Part shown: positions 1 through 7,119 of the stretch, one piece after another | Numbering within the stretch: position 1 is the first letter of the stretch | Layout of the letters: every line of letters begins with the position of its first letter | Assembly (NCBI GenBank): GCA_030152585.1 | Contig: JASLJC010000104.1 | Coordinates: 1 to 15,011 of the forward strand | Direction of reading: 5' to 3' | DNA length: 15,011 bases | DNA from: Savagea sp. | Lineage (GTDB): Bacteria; Bacillota; Bacilli; Bacillales_A; Planococcaceae | Made by a program: the position numbers and the translations under genes | Notes under the pieces: model-generated | Databases searched by the model: none | What the model was told of the DNA's origin: nothing | Seen by the model: the letters and a program-made list of their open reading frames with translations, nothing else

Positions 1-815
1 GTTTGGTTTGTCTGTTGGATCATCCGAATTTGAGGTGCTGTTTGAATCGTTATTTGACGAGATAATTGTAAGTCATATAAACGTTTATCTAATCGATCTA
101 AAAATTGCACCATATCGTTCATTACTTGAATATCCATTTGACTACCTGACATATCTGCTTTTTGTTTTAACTTTGGTAAGATCTCATTCTTGATTTCATC
201 GCGTTTCATTTCAGCAGCGGCAATGTAAATGTTTAATGCTTGGAAGTATGCTTTATTTTGTTCATATAATTGGTCTAGTTGACGGACGTCTTGAAGAAGT
301 CCTTCTTTAGAGTGATTAAGTTGAACGGTAATTTTATCGATTTGCGTGCCGAGCTTTTCATATTTAGACATCGTTTCACGTATCGTCTTTTGTGCTTTTT
401 TAAAAATCTTTTGGAAAAATCCTCGTTGTTGGTTTGGATTTAGTTCTTCAACATCGACAAATGATAACTTTGACATCAATTCATTTAATGTATCACCGAT
501 TGGTCCAATTTCATTCGCTTGTACTTGATTTAACATTTGATGTGAAAACTTAGATAACTCATTTTGGGCATTTGCTCCGTACGTTACCATTGCGCTTGCA
601 TCGTTTAACGGAATAGCATCTGCAATTTTTTTAGCTTTCAATTGATCATTTTCAGAAAGTTGTTGTAATGTTGACGGCGGTCGTTCTTCTTTTTCTTGGA
701 TCGATAAGTGCTGCATTTGTTGTTCTAATGGTTCAGGTGTTGTTGATTGTCCTAATAAATCATCTACTGATTGAAACTGCAAGGTTTCATTTTTTGGCTG
801 GTCATTGTTTGTCAT
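1..815 (-). CDS. telA: TelA/YaaN-family toxic anion resistance protein (C-terminus cut by window edge)
   Basis: Reading leftward from an ATG at 815, an uninterrupted frame gives about 271 residues and leaves the window without a stop. The start follows the xpaC stop by essentially nothing, and a GGGGGA-like ribosome site lies inside the end of xpaC. The product is hydrophilic and helical, begins MTNNDQPKNETLQF, and carries the TelA-family stretch SRQITIQTAPQIRMIQQTNQ near the edge, which is the best family signature. Known members are about 350-400 residues, so roughly the last quarter is missing. The family is linked to tellurite and other toxic-anion or envelope-stress resistance, but its biochemical activity is not established. 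Pairing with xpaC directly upstream matches the xpaC-yaaN operon of Bacillus subtilis. Family assignment is firm; the physiological role is inference. Confidence 0.9.
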   Translation of the reverse strand, partial: MTNNDQPKNETLQFQSVDDLLGQSTTPEPLEQQMQHLSIQEKEERPPSTLQQLSENDQLKAKKIADAIPLNDASAMVTYGANAQNELSKFSHQMLNQVQANEIGPIGDTLNELMSKLSFVDVEELNPNQQRGFFQKIFKKAQKTIRETMSKYEKLGTQIDKITVQLNHSKEGLLQDVRQLDQLYEQNKAYFQALNIYIAAAEMKRDEIKNEILPKLKQKADMSGSQMDIQVMNDMVQFLDRLDKRLYDLQLSRQITIQTAPQIRMIQQTNQ

Positions 816-1466
816 TTAAGAGTCCCCCTTATGTTGAAGACGTTTTCGTTTTTCTAACGAGACGTCTAAGTAATCGAGATCGAGATTTAACATCTCTAAA
901 TCGACTGCACGCGCACGTTGTAAATCATTTTCTAGCAATTGTGTAACATCGAGTAATTTATCACGCGTTTCTTGTAGTGTAATTTGCATTTCATCACTAC
1001 GAACAGGTTCAGAAGAAAGTTCAGCATAACGCGTCATAATCGCTACAACTGTATCTAAATGTGCATAGAAAAATGTATCGACATGATAAAATTTATTCGG
1101 ATCTTTTTCAACGACTTGAATGATACGTCCGACGAGTTGTTGGATTTCAGTCAGTCGTTTAAATGAATACGATGTTTTGACATTCCGATAAGCAGATAAT
1201 AGTTGTCTTTTTTTCTGGCGTGCTTCATCCAATTGGCGTTGGATTTCTTTATATTCTACACGAGACATTCTCGCTTTTTTAGCATGTTTACCCGTTTGAA
1301 TATAATGCCCTGCTACAATCGTTAACCAATAAGTTAAACCCCATGAGCCCATCGTAATAAAAAATCCACCATTTGTTAAAGTAAGAGCCATTACCATTGC
1401 GACGATACTAAATGGGAGTGCAATCGCGTGTCGAATGACAAAATCTTTAAATCGCTGCATCATCAT
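816..1466 (-). CDS. xpaC: XpaC-family membrane protein
   Basis: This 216-residue protein starts at the first of three consecutive ATG codons. An AAGGAGG ribosome site (about 1474-1480) lies 7 nt upstream of that first ATG. Two hydrophobic segments (about residues 13-33 and 36-55) form an N-terminal membrane hairpin. A basic, heptad-like coiled-coil region follows (about 60-95), then the conserved XpaC core with the FYHVDTFFYAHLDTVVAIM motif and a charged C-terminal helix. The family is named for hydrolysis of a chromogenic indolyl phosphate in B. subtilis, but no phosphatase motif is visible here and the true function is unknown. It overlaps or abuts telA downstream, so the two are probably cotranscribed and may form an envelope-associated complex (inference). 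Length agrees with the roughly 200-residue family. Confidence 0.87.
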   Translation of the reverse strand: MMMQRFKDFVIRHAIALPFSIVAMVMALTLTNGGFFITMGSWGLTYWLTIVAGHYIQTGKHAKKARMSRVEYKEIQRQLDEARQKKRQLLSAYRNVKTSYSFKRLTEIQQLVGRIIQVVEKDPNKFYHVDTFFYAHLDTVVAIMTRYAELSSEPVRSDEMQITLQETRDKLLDVTQLLENDLQRARAVDLEMLNLDLDYLDVSLEKRKRLQHKGDS

Positions 1467-1523
1467 ACACTCGCCTCCTTTTGTTATACATACGTTTCGT
1501 GACTGATAAAAGTTTCATTATCT

Positions 1524-1529
1524 AGTATA
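1524..1529 (-). promoter_or_regulatory. candidate -10 element for xpaC-telA
   Basis: On the minus strand TATACT sits 58 nt upstream of the xpaC ATG, matching five of six bases of the sigma-A -10 consensus. No good -35 hexamer is seen at 16-18 nt, so the assignment rests on the -10 alone. Confidence 0.35.
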
Positions 1530-1578
1530 CGTTATTTTTTACAGAACGTGTATGAAAAAAGCGAGTATGCGTATTCCT

Positions 1579-1606
1579 TTGTTGTTTTGATGAGATTTGA
1601 TAAGAT
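1579..1606 (+). promoter_or_regulatory. candidate promoter for the DUF1033 gene
   Basis: TTGTTG (1579-1584) and TAAGAT (1601-1606) are separated by 16 nt just before the AAGGAGG ribosome site of the DUF1033 gene. Both hexamers are imperfect. If used, transcription would begin almost at the ribosome site, giving a very short leader, which weakens the case. Confidence 0.25.
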
Positions 1607-1627
1607 ATTTAAAAGGAGGCGGTTTCA

Positions 1628-1969
1628 ATGTATGAAGTTATTTATATGCGAGCAGACTATGAACCGTGGTGGATGTTTGAAGATTGGGAACAACAAATTG
1701 AAGATCGTACAGCGTTTGATGTATTAGAAGATGCTCTTTGTTATTTACGTCAAACCGTCCAATCGATGAAAGCACAATATGAACATGTAGAAGCACGTCA
1801 AAAAAGCTTCATTGCGTTTTGGACAGAGACCGAACAATGTTTTTGTGAAGATTGCGATGATGACCTTCAAACGTATCATGGTTTAATTTTTATGAAAGAA
1901 GGTCAACCGTATCCGCTCGACTTAGAAAAAGAAGTAGGAATTCGTGAAAAAGAGGATAAATGTTTCTGA
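1628..1969 (+). CDS. DUF1033-family small acidic protein
   Basis: This is a 113-residue cytosolic protein with no signal peptide or membrane segment. The start is supported by AAAAGGAGG ending about 9 nt upstream. Recognisable family features are the N-terminal MYEVIYMRADYEPWWMFEDW and the cysteine/aspartate cluster CFCEDCDDDLQTYHGL near residues 75-91. The latter has C-x-C-x-x-C spacing that could hold a metal, although this is not shown. DUF1033 proteins occur widely in Bacilli at about this length and have no agreed function. The gene stands alone between the divergent xpaC operon and the cold-shock gene, with no clear terminator before the csp promoter, so some readthrough into csp is possible. 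Confidence 0.8.
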   Translation: MYEVIYMRADYEPWWMFEDWEQQIEDRTAFDVLEDALCYLRQTVQSMKAQYEHVEARQKSFIAFWTETEQCFCEDCDDDLQTYHGLIFMKEGQPYPLDLEKEVGIREKEDKCF

Positions 1970-1995
1970 AAAGTAAAATTAGTTTTGAAAAAAGA

Positions 1996-2023
1996 TTGAC
2001 TTTTAAACGAGCTGTGCTATAGT
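1996..2023 (+). promoter_or_regulatory. csp promoter
   Basis: TTGACT (1996-2001) and TATAGT (2018-2023) are 16 nt apart, and a TG at 2015-2016 makes an extended -10. Transcription would start near 2030, giving a leader of about 165 nt, which is typical for cold-shock genes. Confidence 0.75.
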
Positions 2024-2083
2024 TAAGGTAATGAACGAGGTGAAAGAAGCACGGCTCACAATAGTAACACCGAAGTTAACGTA

Positions 2084-2137
2084 TTCACATATTATAAAAA
2101 GTGATCGACGTTGTCGGTACTTTTTATAATATGTGAA
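2084..2137 (+). promoter_or_regulatory. long hairpin in the csp 5' leader (possible cold-sensing or attenuator element)
   Basis: The arm TTCACATATTATAAAAAGT (2084-2102) is perfectly complementary over 19 bp to 2119-2137. The 16-nt loop can form a further short stem (2106-2109 with 2113-2116). A T-rich run (2138-2147) follows. The stem is mostly A-U except near its ends, so its stability should depend strongly on temperature. Position inside the leader, 60 nt before the start codon, suggests control of transcription or translation. Whether it works as a terminator, a thermosensor or an RNA stabiliser cannot be decided from sequence. Confidence 0.6.
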
Positions 2138-2197
2138 TTTTTCTTTTTGCGACAAGTTCATGTATTACTAGCATTTTATTATTTGGAGGTTTTTTAC

Positions 2198-2398
2198 ATG
2201 AAACAAGGTACAGTTAAATGGTTCAACTCAGAAAAAGGTTACGGCTTCATCGAAGTTGAAGGCGAAGACGACGTTTTCGTACACTTCTCAGCTATCGAAG
2301 GAGAAGGCTTCAAAACGTTAGAAGACGGACAAGAAGTAGAATTCGAAGTTGTTGAAGGCGACCGCGGTCCACAAGCTGCAAACGTTACAAAACTTTAA
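2198..2398 (+). CDS. csp: cold-shock protein (CspA family)
   Basis: This 66-residue single-domain cold-shock protein binds single-stranded RNA and DNA as a chaperone in the cytoplasm. The RNP1 motif KGYGFIEV (about residues 13-20) and RNP2 motif VFVHF (about 26-30) are intact, as is the N-terminal GTVKWFN. I start it at the ATG at 2198 because TTTGGAGG lies 9 nt upstream and the length then equals the family norm. The open frame extends upstream to 2111, but that part reads through the leader hairpin and is not Csp-like. The gene has its own promoter, a structured leader and a terminator, so it is monocistronic. The coding sequence is rich in GAA and GAC codons, fitting an abundant acidic protein. 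Confidence 0.96.
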   Translation: MKQGTVKWFNSEKGYGFIEVEGEDDVFVHFSAIEGEGFKTLEDGQEVEFEVVEGDRGPQAANVTKL

Positions 2399-2414
2399 TT
2401 CATACTGAATTGGA

Positions 2415-2447
2415 AGATGATCGAGAGTATTCTCGGTCATCTTTTTT
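2415..2447 (+). terminator. csp terminator
   Basis: AGATGATCGAGA (2415-2426) pairs over 12 bp, with one G-U pair, with 2431-2442 across a 4-nt loop. Six T residues (2442-2447) follow. This is a canonical Rho-independent terminator 17 nt after the csp stop. Confidence 0.9.
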
Positions 2448-2503
2448 ATATGAGCTCTTTTTTTAGATGACAAATGAGTAACCTTAAAAAGAACTTAAAA
2501 ATA

Positions 2504-2531
2504 CCCCGTTGCACATTTCAGAGCAATGGGG
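2504..2531 (-). terminator. ykpA terminator (possibly bidirectional)
   Basis: CCCCGTTGC (2504-2512) pairs with GCAATGGGG (2523-2531) across a 10-nt loop. Reading on the minus strand, the stem is followed by a T-rich run, placing it about 30 nt after the ykpA stop. On the plus strand it is followed by CATTTTATTT, so it may also back up the csp terminator. Confidence 0.8.
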
Positions 2532-2559
2532 CATTTTATTTATCACATATTACTTACGA

Positions 2560-4161
2560 TTAGTTGTCTAATTTTTGTTCTACATATTCATCAAATGTCA
2601 TCATCTTATCGAAAATCGTACCGTCTTCTCGTATTTCAATAATTCGGTTGGCGATTGTATTAATGAATTGATGGTCATGTGATGTGAAGAACATCGCTCC
2701 TTTGAAATCTACTAAGCCGTTGTTCACTGCTTGAATAGATTCTAAGTCTAAGTGGTTCGTCGGTTCATCTAAAAGTAAAACGTTTGCGCCTGAGAGCATC
2801 GTTTTAGACAACATACAACGTACTTTTTCTCCTCCTGATAAAACAGCAGGTGCTTTTTTCGCTTCTTCTCCTGAGAATAACATACGACCTAAAAATCCGC
2901 GAAGGAATGTTTCGGTTTCATCTTCAGGTGAAAACTGACGTAACCAATCGACGAGTGTTCCTTCTGTATCTGTGAAAAATTCACCATGATCAAGCGGAAT
3001 ATATGATTTCGTTGTCGTTACACCCCATTTAACAGTACCTTCTGTTGGCTCGATTTCGCCAGCTAAAATATCGAGAAGTGCTGTTTTTGCAAGTGGGTTA
3101 CCGAGTAAAATGACTTTGTCGTTTTTATCGAGTGTAAAGCGTACGTCTTTTAATAACGTATTGCCTTCTTCATCTTGATAAGAAACACCATCTAACGCGA
3201 CGACATCATTTCCAATTTCGCGATTCATTTTGAAGTTGACGTATGGGTAACGGCGACTAGACGGTTTAATGTCATCGAGTTCAATTTTATCGAGCGTTTT
3301 TTTACGGCTCGTCGCTTGTTTAGATTTTGATGCGTTCGCGCTGAAACGTGCGATAAAGTCTTTCAATTCTTTAATTTTATCTTCTTTTTTCTTGTTTTGT
3401 TCTTGTGATAATTTTAAAGCTAACTGGCTTGACTCGTACCAGAAATCGTAGTTTCCAGCGTAAAGTTGAATTTTACCAAAATCTAAATCTGCAATATGCG
3501 TACAGACAGTATTTAAGAAATGACGATCGTGAGATACGACGATTACCGTATTTTCGAAATTCATTAAGAAATCATTTAACCATTGAATCGCTGCTAAGTC
3601 TAAATGGTTTGTCGGCTCATCGAGAAGTAAAATATCAGGATTACCGAATAAAGCTTGTGCGAGTAATACTTTCACTTTTTGCGAACCCGTTAATTCTTTC
3701 ATTTGAACGTAATGGAATTCTTCTCCAATACCGAGACCTTGTAAAAGAATAGCAGCTTCTGACTCTGCTTCCCAACCGTTCATTTCTGCAAATTCACCTT
3801 CAAGCTCCGCTGCGCGCATCCCATCATCTTCAGTCATTGCTTCGCCTTTAGCATAAATGGCTTCTTTTTCTTTCATCACATCATACAATTGTTCATATCC
3901 CATAATGACCGTATCAAGCACTGTCTCTTCGTCATAAGCGAAATGGTCTTGTTTTAAAACGGCGAGACGATCTTCTTTATTTTTAATAACTGAACCTTCT
4001 TGCGGCTCAAGTTCACCTGATAAAATTTTTAAAAACGTTGACTTACCGGCACCATTTGCACCGATTAACCCGTAACAATTCCCAGGGTTAAATTGAATAT
4101 TGACATCTTCAAATAATTTACGATCTCCGAAACGAAGACCTACATTTTGTACTGCTAACAT
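2560..4161 (-). CDS. ykpA: ABC-F family ATPase, YkpA/YbiT type
   Basis: This 533-residue soluble protein carries two ABC ATPase domains and no membrane segment, the ABC-F arrangement that acts on ribosomes. The first domain has Walker A GANGAGKST (about residues 34-42), a signature reading LTGSQ and Walker B LLLDEPTNHLDL. A charged linker with KKKEDKIKELKDFIARFSAN follows, the P-site tRNA interaction motif region. The second domain has a canonical LSGGEKVRCMLSK signature, DEPTNHLD and a switch SHDHQF, but a degenerate Walker A (GNPLAKTA). From memory this matches B. subtilis YkpA, where the second site is also atypical. I start at the second ATG (4161), 7 nt from AAAGGAG; the ATG at 4167 is too close to that site. 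It has its own promoter and terminator. Role in translation rather than drug resistance is inferred from subfamily. Confidence 0.93.
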   Translation of the reverse strand: MLAVQNVGLRFGDRKLFEDVNIQFNPGNCYGLIGANGAGKSTFLKILSGELEPQEGSVIKNKEDRLAVLKQDHFAYDEETVLDTVIMGYEQLYDVMKEKEAIYAKGEAMTEDDGMRAAELEGEFAEMNGWEAESEAAILLQGLGIGEEFHYVQMKELTGSQKVKVLLAQALFGNPDILLLDEPTNHLDLAAIQWLNDFLMNFENTVIVVSHDRHFLNTVCTHIADLDFGKIQLYAGNYDFWYESSQLALKLSQEQNKKKEDKIKELKDFIARFSANASKSKQATSRKKTLDKIELDDIKPSSRRYPYVNFKMNREIGNDVVALDGVSYQDEEGNTLLKDVRFTLDKNDKVILLGNPLAKTALLDILAGEIEPTEGTVKWGVTTTKSYIPLDHGEFFTDTEGTLVDWLRQFSPEDETETFLRGFLGRMLFSGEEAKKAPAVLSGGEKVRCMLSKTMLSGANVLLLDEPTNHLDLESIQAVNNGLVDFKGAMFFTSHDHQFINTIANRIIEIREDGTIFDKMMTFDEYVEQKLDN

Positions 4162-4191
4162 GGACATTCTCCTTTAAATTGCAATGCGCTT

Positions 4192-4197
4192 ATTATA
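4192..4197 (-). promoter_or_regulatory. -10 element for ykpA
   Basis: A perfect TATAAT lies on the minus strand 31 nt before the ykpA start codon. No convincing -35 is found at 16-18 nt; the sequence there reads roughly GGACTT. This is the only good candidate in the intergenic region. Confidence 0.5.
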
Positions 4198-4297
4198 CAC
4201 GATAATGAAGAAAAAGTCCGAAAAAGCGAGTATTCTTTTTTAGGAAAAAAGGAAAAAAGGTGAAGTTACCTCAAATCCTTTGAGGAGCGAGTCCCTC

Positions 4298-4326
4298 TTT
4301 TCAAAAAAAGAAATTACTCGTATGAT
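4298..4326 (+). promoter_or_regulatory. candidate promoter for the LCP-like/AI-2E pair
   Basis: TTTTCA (4298-4303) and TATGAT (4321-4326) are separated by 17 nt, about 75 nt before the start codon at 4400. Just upstream, CCTCAAA and TTTGAGG (4269-4285) form a 7-bp inverted repeat with a 3-nt loop, which could be an operator or the end of an upstream transcript. The remainder of the 4162-4399 gap holds no other gene. Confidence 0.35.
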
Positions 4327-4399
4327 AGAGAAAAGCAACTTCATCTATTTCGAAACGTCTAACATCATAACGACTGTAAAAGGAGGCGTCACTCTCATT

Positions 4400-5314
4400 A
4401 TGACTCGACAACTCAAAAAGAAAAACCGAACGTTACGTTTCGGAAGTCTTCTTTTTTTAATTAGTATTACGGCGCTCGGAGCATATACGATACAACAATA
4501 TGAAAAAGGACGTGACACCCTTCGTACAAATTCGATCGAGGTCGAACAATTTGAAGGAGATGTCGTCTTACCGACAAATCCAGGGGTAGAAAATATACTA
4601 TTTTTAGGAATTGAAAAACGAAAAAAACAAATAGACCGTCCGGCTGTCATTTTCGTTCTTTCGTGGGACCGAACGAATGAAACGATTCGCCTTCTTTCAT
4701 TTATGAAAAATATTGAAGCGACCGTACCCGGCTATGAAACGAGCTCGCTACAGTCAGCCTATACAATCGGTGGAGCACAAGCAGTAAAAGATACATTGAC
4801 TGGTATGTTTAACCTTCCGATCCACCATTACGTTTTAGCCTATACGAATGACTTTGAGCGACTCATTGATATAGCATTTCCAAACGGTGTTTCAATGACC
4901 GAAAAAAAGGAAATGACTACACTACCCGCTGCGCTGGCAAAAGACGTTTGGCACGGGCGAGAAATTATACAATATGCACGTCATTACGAAGAGGAGGATG
5001 GAGAATTTGGCCGTATCGATCGTCAACAACAAATTGTTCGAGCGATGCGTGAAGAAGCGAGTGATTGGAAAATGATACTGCAATTACCTAAAACATTAGG
5101 TGCACTTTCTGAACTCGTCGCAACCGATATTCCATCAAAGAGCCAGTTATCTAAAATTGTCGCATTTTTGCTTCAAAAACATGAAACAATCGAAACGTTA
5201 CGTATACCAATAGAAGGAACATATCAGCGCAATGAACAAACAAACGAAAAGGTCCTTCAAATTGATACGTCAACAAATCGGCAAACGATTGAACAATTTT
5301 TACAACAGGAATAG
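4400..5314 (+). CDS. divergent LCP (LytR-CpsA-Psr)-like membrane protein
   Basis: The 304-residue product has a short basic N-terminus, one membrane helix (about residues 14-32) and an extracellular domain, the LCP layout. LCP enzymes attach teichoic acids or capsule to peptidoglycan. Similarity is seen at NILFLGIE (start of the domain), at SAYTIGGAQAVKDTL and at FGRIDRQQQIV (about 203-213). Key LCP positions are altered: the usual R-S-D reads R80-P-A, the S-I-P-R-D reads S100-F-M-K-N, and the second arginine of the R-x-R pair is Y196. The enzyme may therefore be inactive or act differently. The ATG at 4400 is chosen because AGGAGG is 13 nt upstream, a rather long gap; the frame is open to 4280 without another ribosome site. 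The next gene is 32 nt away, so they form an operon. LCP assignment is moderate. Confidence 0.65.
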   Translation: MTRQLKKKNRTLRFGSLLFLISITALGAYTIQQYEKGRDTLRTNSIEVEQFEGDVVLPTNPGVENILFLGIEKRKKQIDRPAVIFVLSWDRTNETIRLLSFMKNIEATVPGYETSSLQSAYTIGGAQAVKDTLTGMFNLPIHHYVLAYTNDFERLIDIAFPNGVSMTEKKEMTTLPAALAKDVWHGREIIQYARHYEEEDGEFGRIDRQQQIVRAMREEASDWKMILQLPKTLGALSELVATDIPSKSQLSKIVAFLLQKHETIETLRIPIEGTYQRNEQTNEKVLQIDTSTNRQTIEQFLQQE

Positions 5315-5346
5315 CTACACTGCATTTTAAAAGGGAGGGATTTTCA

Positions 5347-6531
5347 ATGCAACGTTCATCATCACCTTTAATACGACTACTTGGGGGAAAAACGACTTAC
5401 TACGTACTCGGCTTGCTCATCGCATTCGGTTTGATCGTCATGATTTTCACAAATGTTTCCTTTATTTTTAAACCCATTCGTGTCTTTTTCTCTATTGTCG
5501 TCTTACCTATCGTATTAGCAGGAATCCTTTATTATTTATTAAGACCGATTTTACGTTTACTTGAAAAATGGGGAATGAAAAGAGGTTGGGGCATTTTAAC
5601 GATATTTTTAGGTGGTATCGGATTTTTAGTATTGCTCGTATTTCTCATATTCCCCGTCCTCAAATATCAAACGATCAACTTAGTCGAAGAATTTCCAAGT
5701 TACTTTAAACAATTCGTCCTCAATATTGACGCATACTTTCAACACTCGGCATTATTTGCGCCGTATTACAATGATCTAAACATTAACGTAGCTCAATTTT
5801 TTGAAGGCGATACGTTAAAATCACTTGGACAAATGACAGGAAATGCACTCGGTAGCATCGCAACAGGTGTGACGAGTTTCATCGGCGCATTAACAGGGCT
5901 CGTCCTTTCATTAGCGACAGTTCCTTTCATTTTATTTTATTTATTAAAAGATGGAGAAAAATTACCACGCTTTACTGTACAATTATTACCACCGCGTATG
6001 CGCGATGATGCTCAAAAAATGTTACGCGACTCTGACCGCCAATTAAGTGCTTATATACAAGGGCAAATTATAGTAGCGGTTTGTATAGGGATTATGGTAT
6101 CGATTGGTTTTTTAGTAATTGGAATGAAATATCCGTTACTACTCGGTGTACTCGCCATGTTTACCTCTGTCGTTCCATATCTCGGAGCAATGATTGCTAT
6201 TACACCCGCTGCGATAATCGCACTTGTGACGAGTCCTTTTATGCTCATTAAATTAGCAGTCGTTTGGACAGTTGTCCAATTAATTGATAGCAAATTTATC
6301 TCCCCGCAAGTTATGGGAAAATCGCTTAAAATTCATCCTATTACGATTATATTCGTCTTACTCACATCGGGTTCACTCTTTGGAGTAGCCGGTGTTTTAC
6401 TCGGGATACCGGGATATGCTTTACTAAAAGTCGTCGTTACACATGCCTTTGAATTATTTAAACTACGTTACGACCGTATATACGGAAAAGAAGAAGGAAT
6501 AACGTACGAAACAACAAACGACCTGAAATAA
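5347..6531 (+). CDS. AI-2E family permease (UPF0118)
   Basis: This 394-residue integral membrane protein has hydrophobic helices near residues 18-36, 46-66, 82-104, 175-200, 240-260, 263-290, 297-313 and 332-362. Between the third and fourth is a long soluble stretch. The family signature is clear at QLIDSKFISPQVMGKSLKIH (about 311-330), together with PFILFYLLKDGE near 193-204 and VVPYLGAMIAITPA. Members export or transport varied substrates: some are linked to autoinducer-2, others to Na+/H+ exchange. The substrate cannot be told here. GGGAGGG lies 9 nt before the ATG. It follows the LCP-like gene closely and ends at a strong hairpin, so the pair is one transcription unit. A shared role in envelope maintenance is only a guess. 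Confidence 0.9.
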   Translation: MQRSSSPLIRLLGGKTTYYVLGLLIAFGLIVMIFTNVSFIFKPIRVFFSIVVLPIVLAGILYYLLRPILRLLEKWGMKRGWGILTIFLGGIGFLVLLVFLIFPVLKYQTINLVEEFPSYFKQFVLNIDAYFQHSALFAPYYNDLNINVAQFFEGDTLKSLGQMTGNALGSIATGVTSFIGALTGLVLSLATVPFILFYLLKDGEKLPRFTVQLLPPRMRDDAQKMLRDSDRQLSAYIQGQIIVAVCIGIMVSIGFLVIGMKYPLLLGVLAMFTSVVPYLGAMIAITPAAIIALVTSPFMLIKLAVVWTVVQLIDSKFISPQVMGKSLKIHPITIIFVLLTSGSLFGVAGVLLGIPGYALLKVVVTHAFELFKLRYDRIYGKEEGITYETTNDLK

Positions 6532-6540
6532 CATTACTTT

Positions 6541-6577
6541 AAGAAAAGAAAGACACAAGTCGTGTTTTTCTTTTCTT
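6541..6577 (+). terminator. terminator after the AI-2E permease
   Basis: AAGAAAAGAAAGACAC (6541-6556) pairs with 6562-6577 over 16 bp, with one G-U pair, across a 5-nt loop. The 3' arm is itself T-rich and runs on into TT. It begins 9 nt after the stop codon, and the A-rich left arm makes it potentially bidirectional. Confidence 0.8.
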
Positions 6578-6654
6578 TTAATGAAAAAGGTTAAAACCCG
6601 TGTTTATTTTGACAATAATAATATTATGTAAACTAAAAAGAAAGGTATGAGCTA

Positions 6655-7119
6655 ATGAAACGTCATATTCAAAAAACACAACATTTTTTTAAACGTCGGA
6701 CAACACTCTCACAAGAAGCGATTCGTTCTTTGTCATATGATGTGCCACGACTAGAAGAAGAAATCGAACAACTCTTTCAAGAACTAGGACATGAAATTCC
6801 GTTTCCTAACGGAGATCTCAAAAAGGCAACAGACCTTGAAATGGATGTATTACTAAGTGTACTGGAAGCGGAACGTGCGAAAAAGAGCGATACCTCTTTT
6901 TTATTAACGATTTTTTCAAGTTTAATCGGTATTATTTCTGTCATTACGACAGATTTACTTGAAAATTGGTCATTTCGCCATCTTGTGACCGCTGTGCTCG
7001 TATGGATGATGCTACTTATGATTGTTCAAAAATTTTATGATCATCGAATGGAAAGACTCACATTATTATCTTCTTACGTTCAAATGTATAAAACATACCG
7101 TAAGCGAAAGGACGATTAA
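6655..7119 (+). CDS. small membrane protein of unknown function, upstream partner of the GDPD gene
   Basis: I do not recognise this 154-residue protein. It has a basic N-terminus, a predicted helical acidic region (about residues 29-48, DVPRLEEEIEQLFQELGHEI) and two membrane helices (about 81-99 and 109-126). A basic C-terminal tail ends KTYRKRKDD. Both ends are probably cytoplasmic. AAAGG lies about 10 nt before the ATG. The TAA stop is followed directly by the ATG of the GDPD gene, so translation of the two is probably coupled and the proteins may act together at the membrane. Upstream a TTGACA (6609-6614) is present, but no -10 lies at the right distance. Function is open. Confidence 0.7.
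   Translation: MKRHIQKTQHFFKRRTTLSQEAIRSLSYDVPRLEEEIEQLFQELGHEIPFPNGDLKKATDLEMDVLLSVLEAERAKKSDTSFLLTIFSSLIGIISVITTDLLENWSFRHLVTAVLVWMMLLMIVQKFYDHRMERLTLLSSYVQMYKTYRKRKDD

Noticed and set aside
2111..2197. N-terminal extension of the cold-shock protein, since the frame is open to 2111
   Set aside because: It would translate part of the leader hairpin and give a non-Csp hydrophobic leader. TTTGGAGG before the ATG at 2198 and the 66-residue family length settle the start.
3090..3125. Degenerate second Walker A (GNPLAKTA) of the ABC-F protein as a sign of inactivation
   Set aside because: The YkpA subfamily, as I recall it, has an atypical second P-loop (GRNELAVTT-like), so this appears to be a family trait.
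3405..3752. Plus-strand open frame inside the ABC-F gene
   Set aside because: It is antisense to a well-supported conserved gene, has no ribosome site and no recognisable motif. Similar shadow frames at 668-946, 4345-4650, 6051-6293, 9982-10330, 11182-11448 and 14415-14699 were dismissed for the same reason.
4280..4399. Longer N-terminus for the LCP-like protein
   Set aside because: No ribosome site precedes the upstream starts, the extra residues are not family-like, and the candidate promoter lies inside this stretch.
6609..6634. Promoter for the small membrane protein/GDPD pair from TTGACA at 6609
   Set aside because: No -10 hexamer lies at 16-18 nt; TATTAT is only 7 nt away and TAAACT 14 nt. 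A promoter is expected here but cannot be placed.
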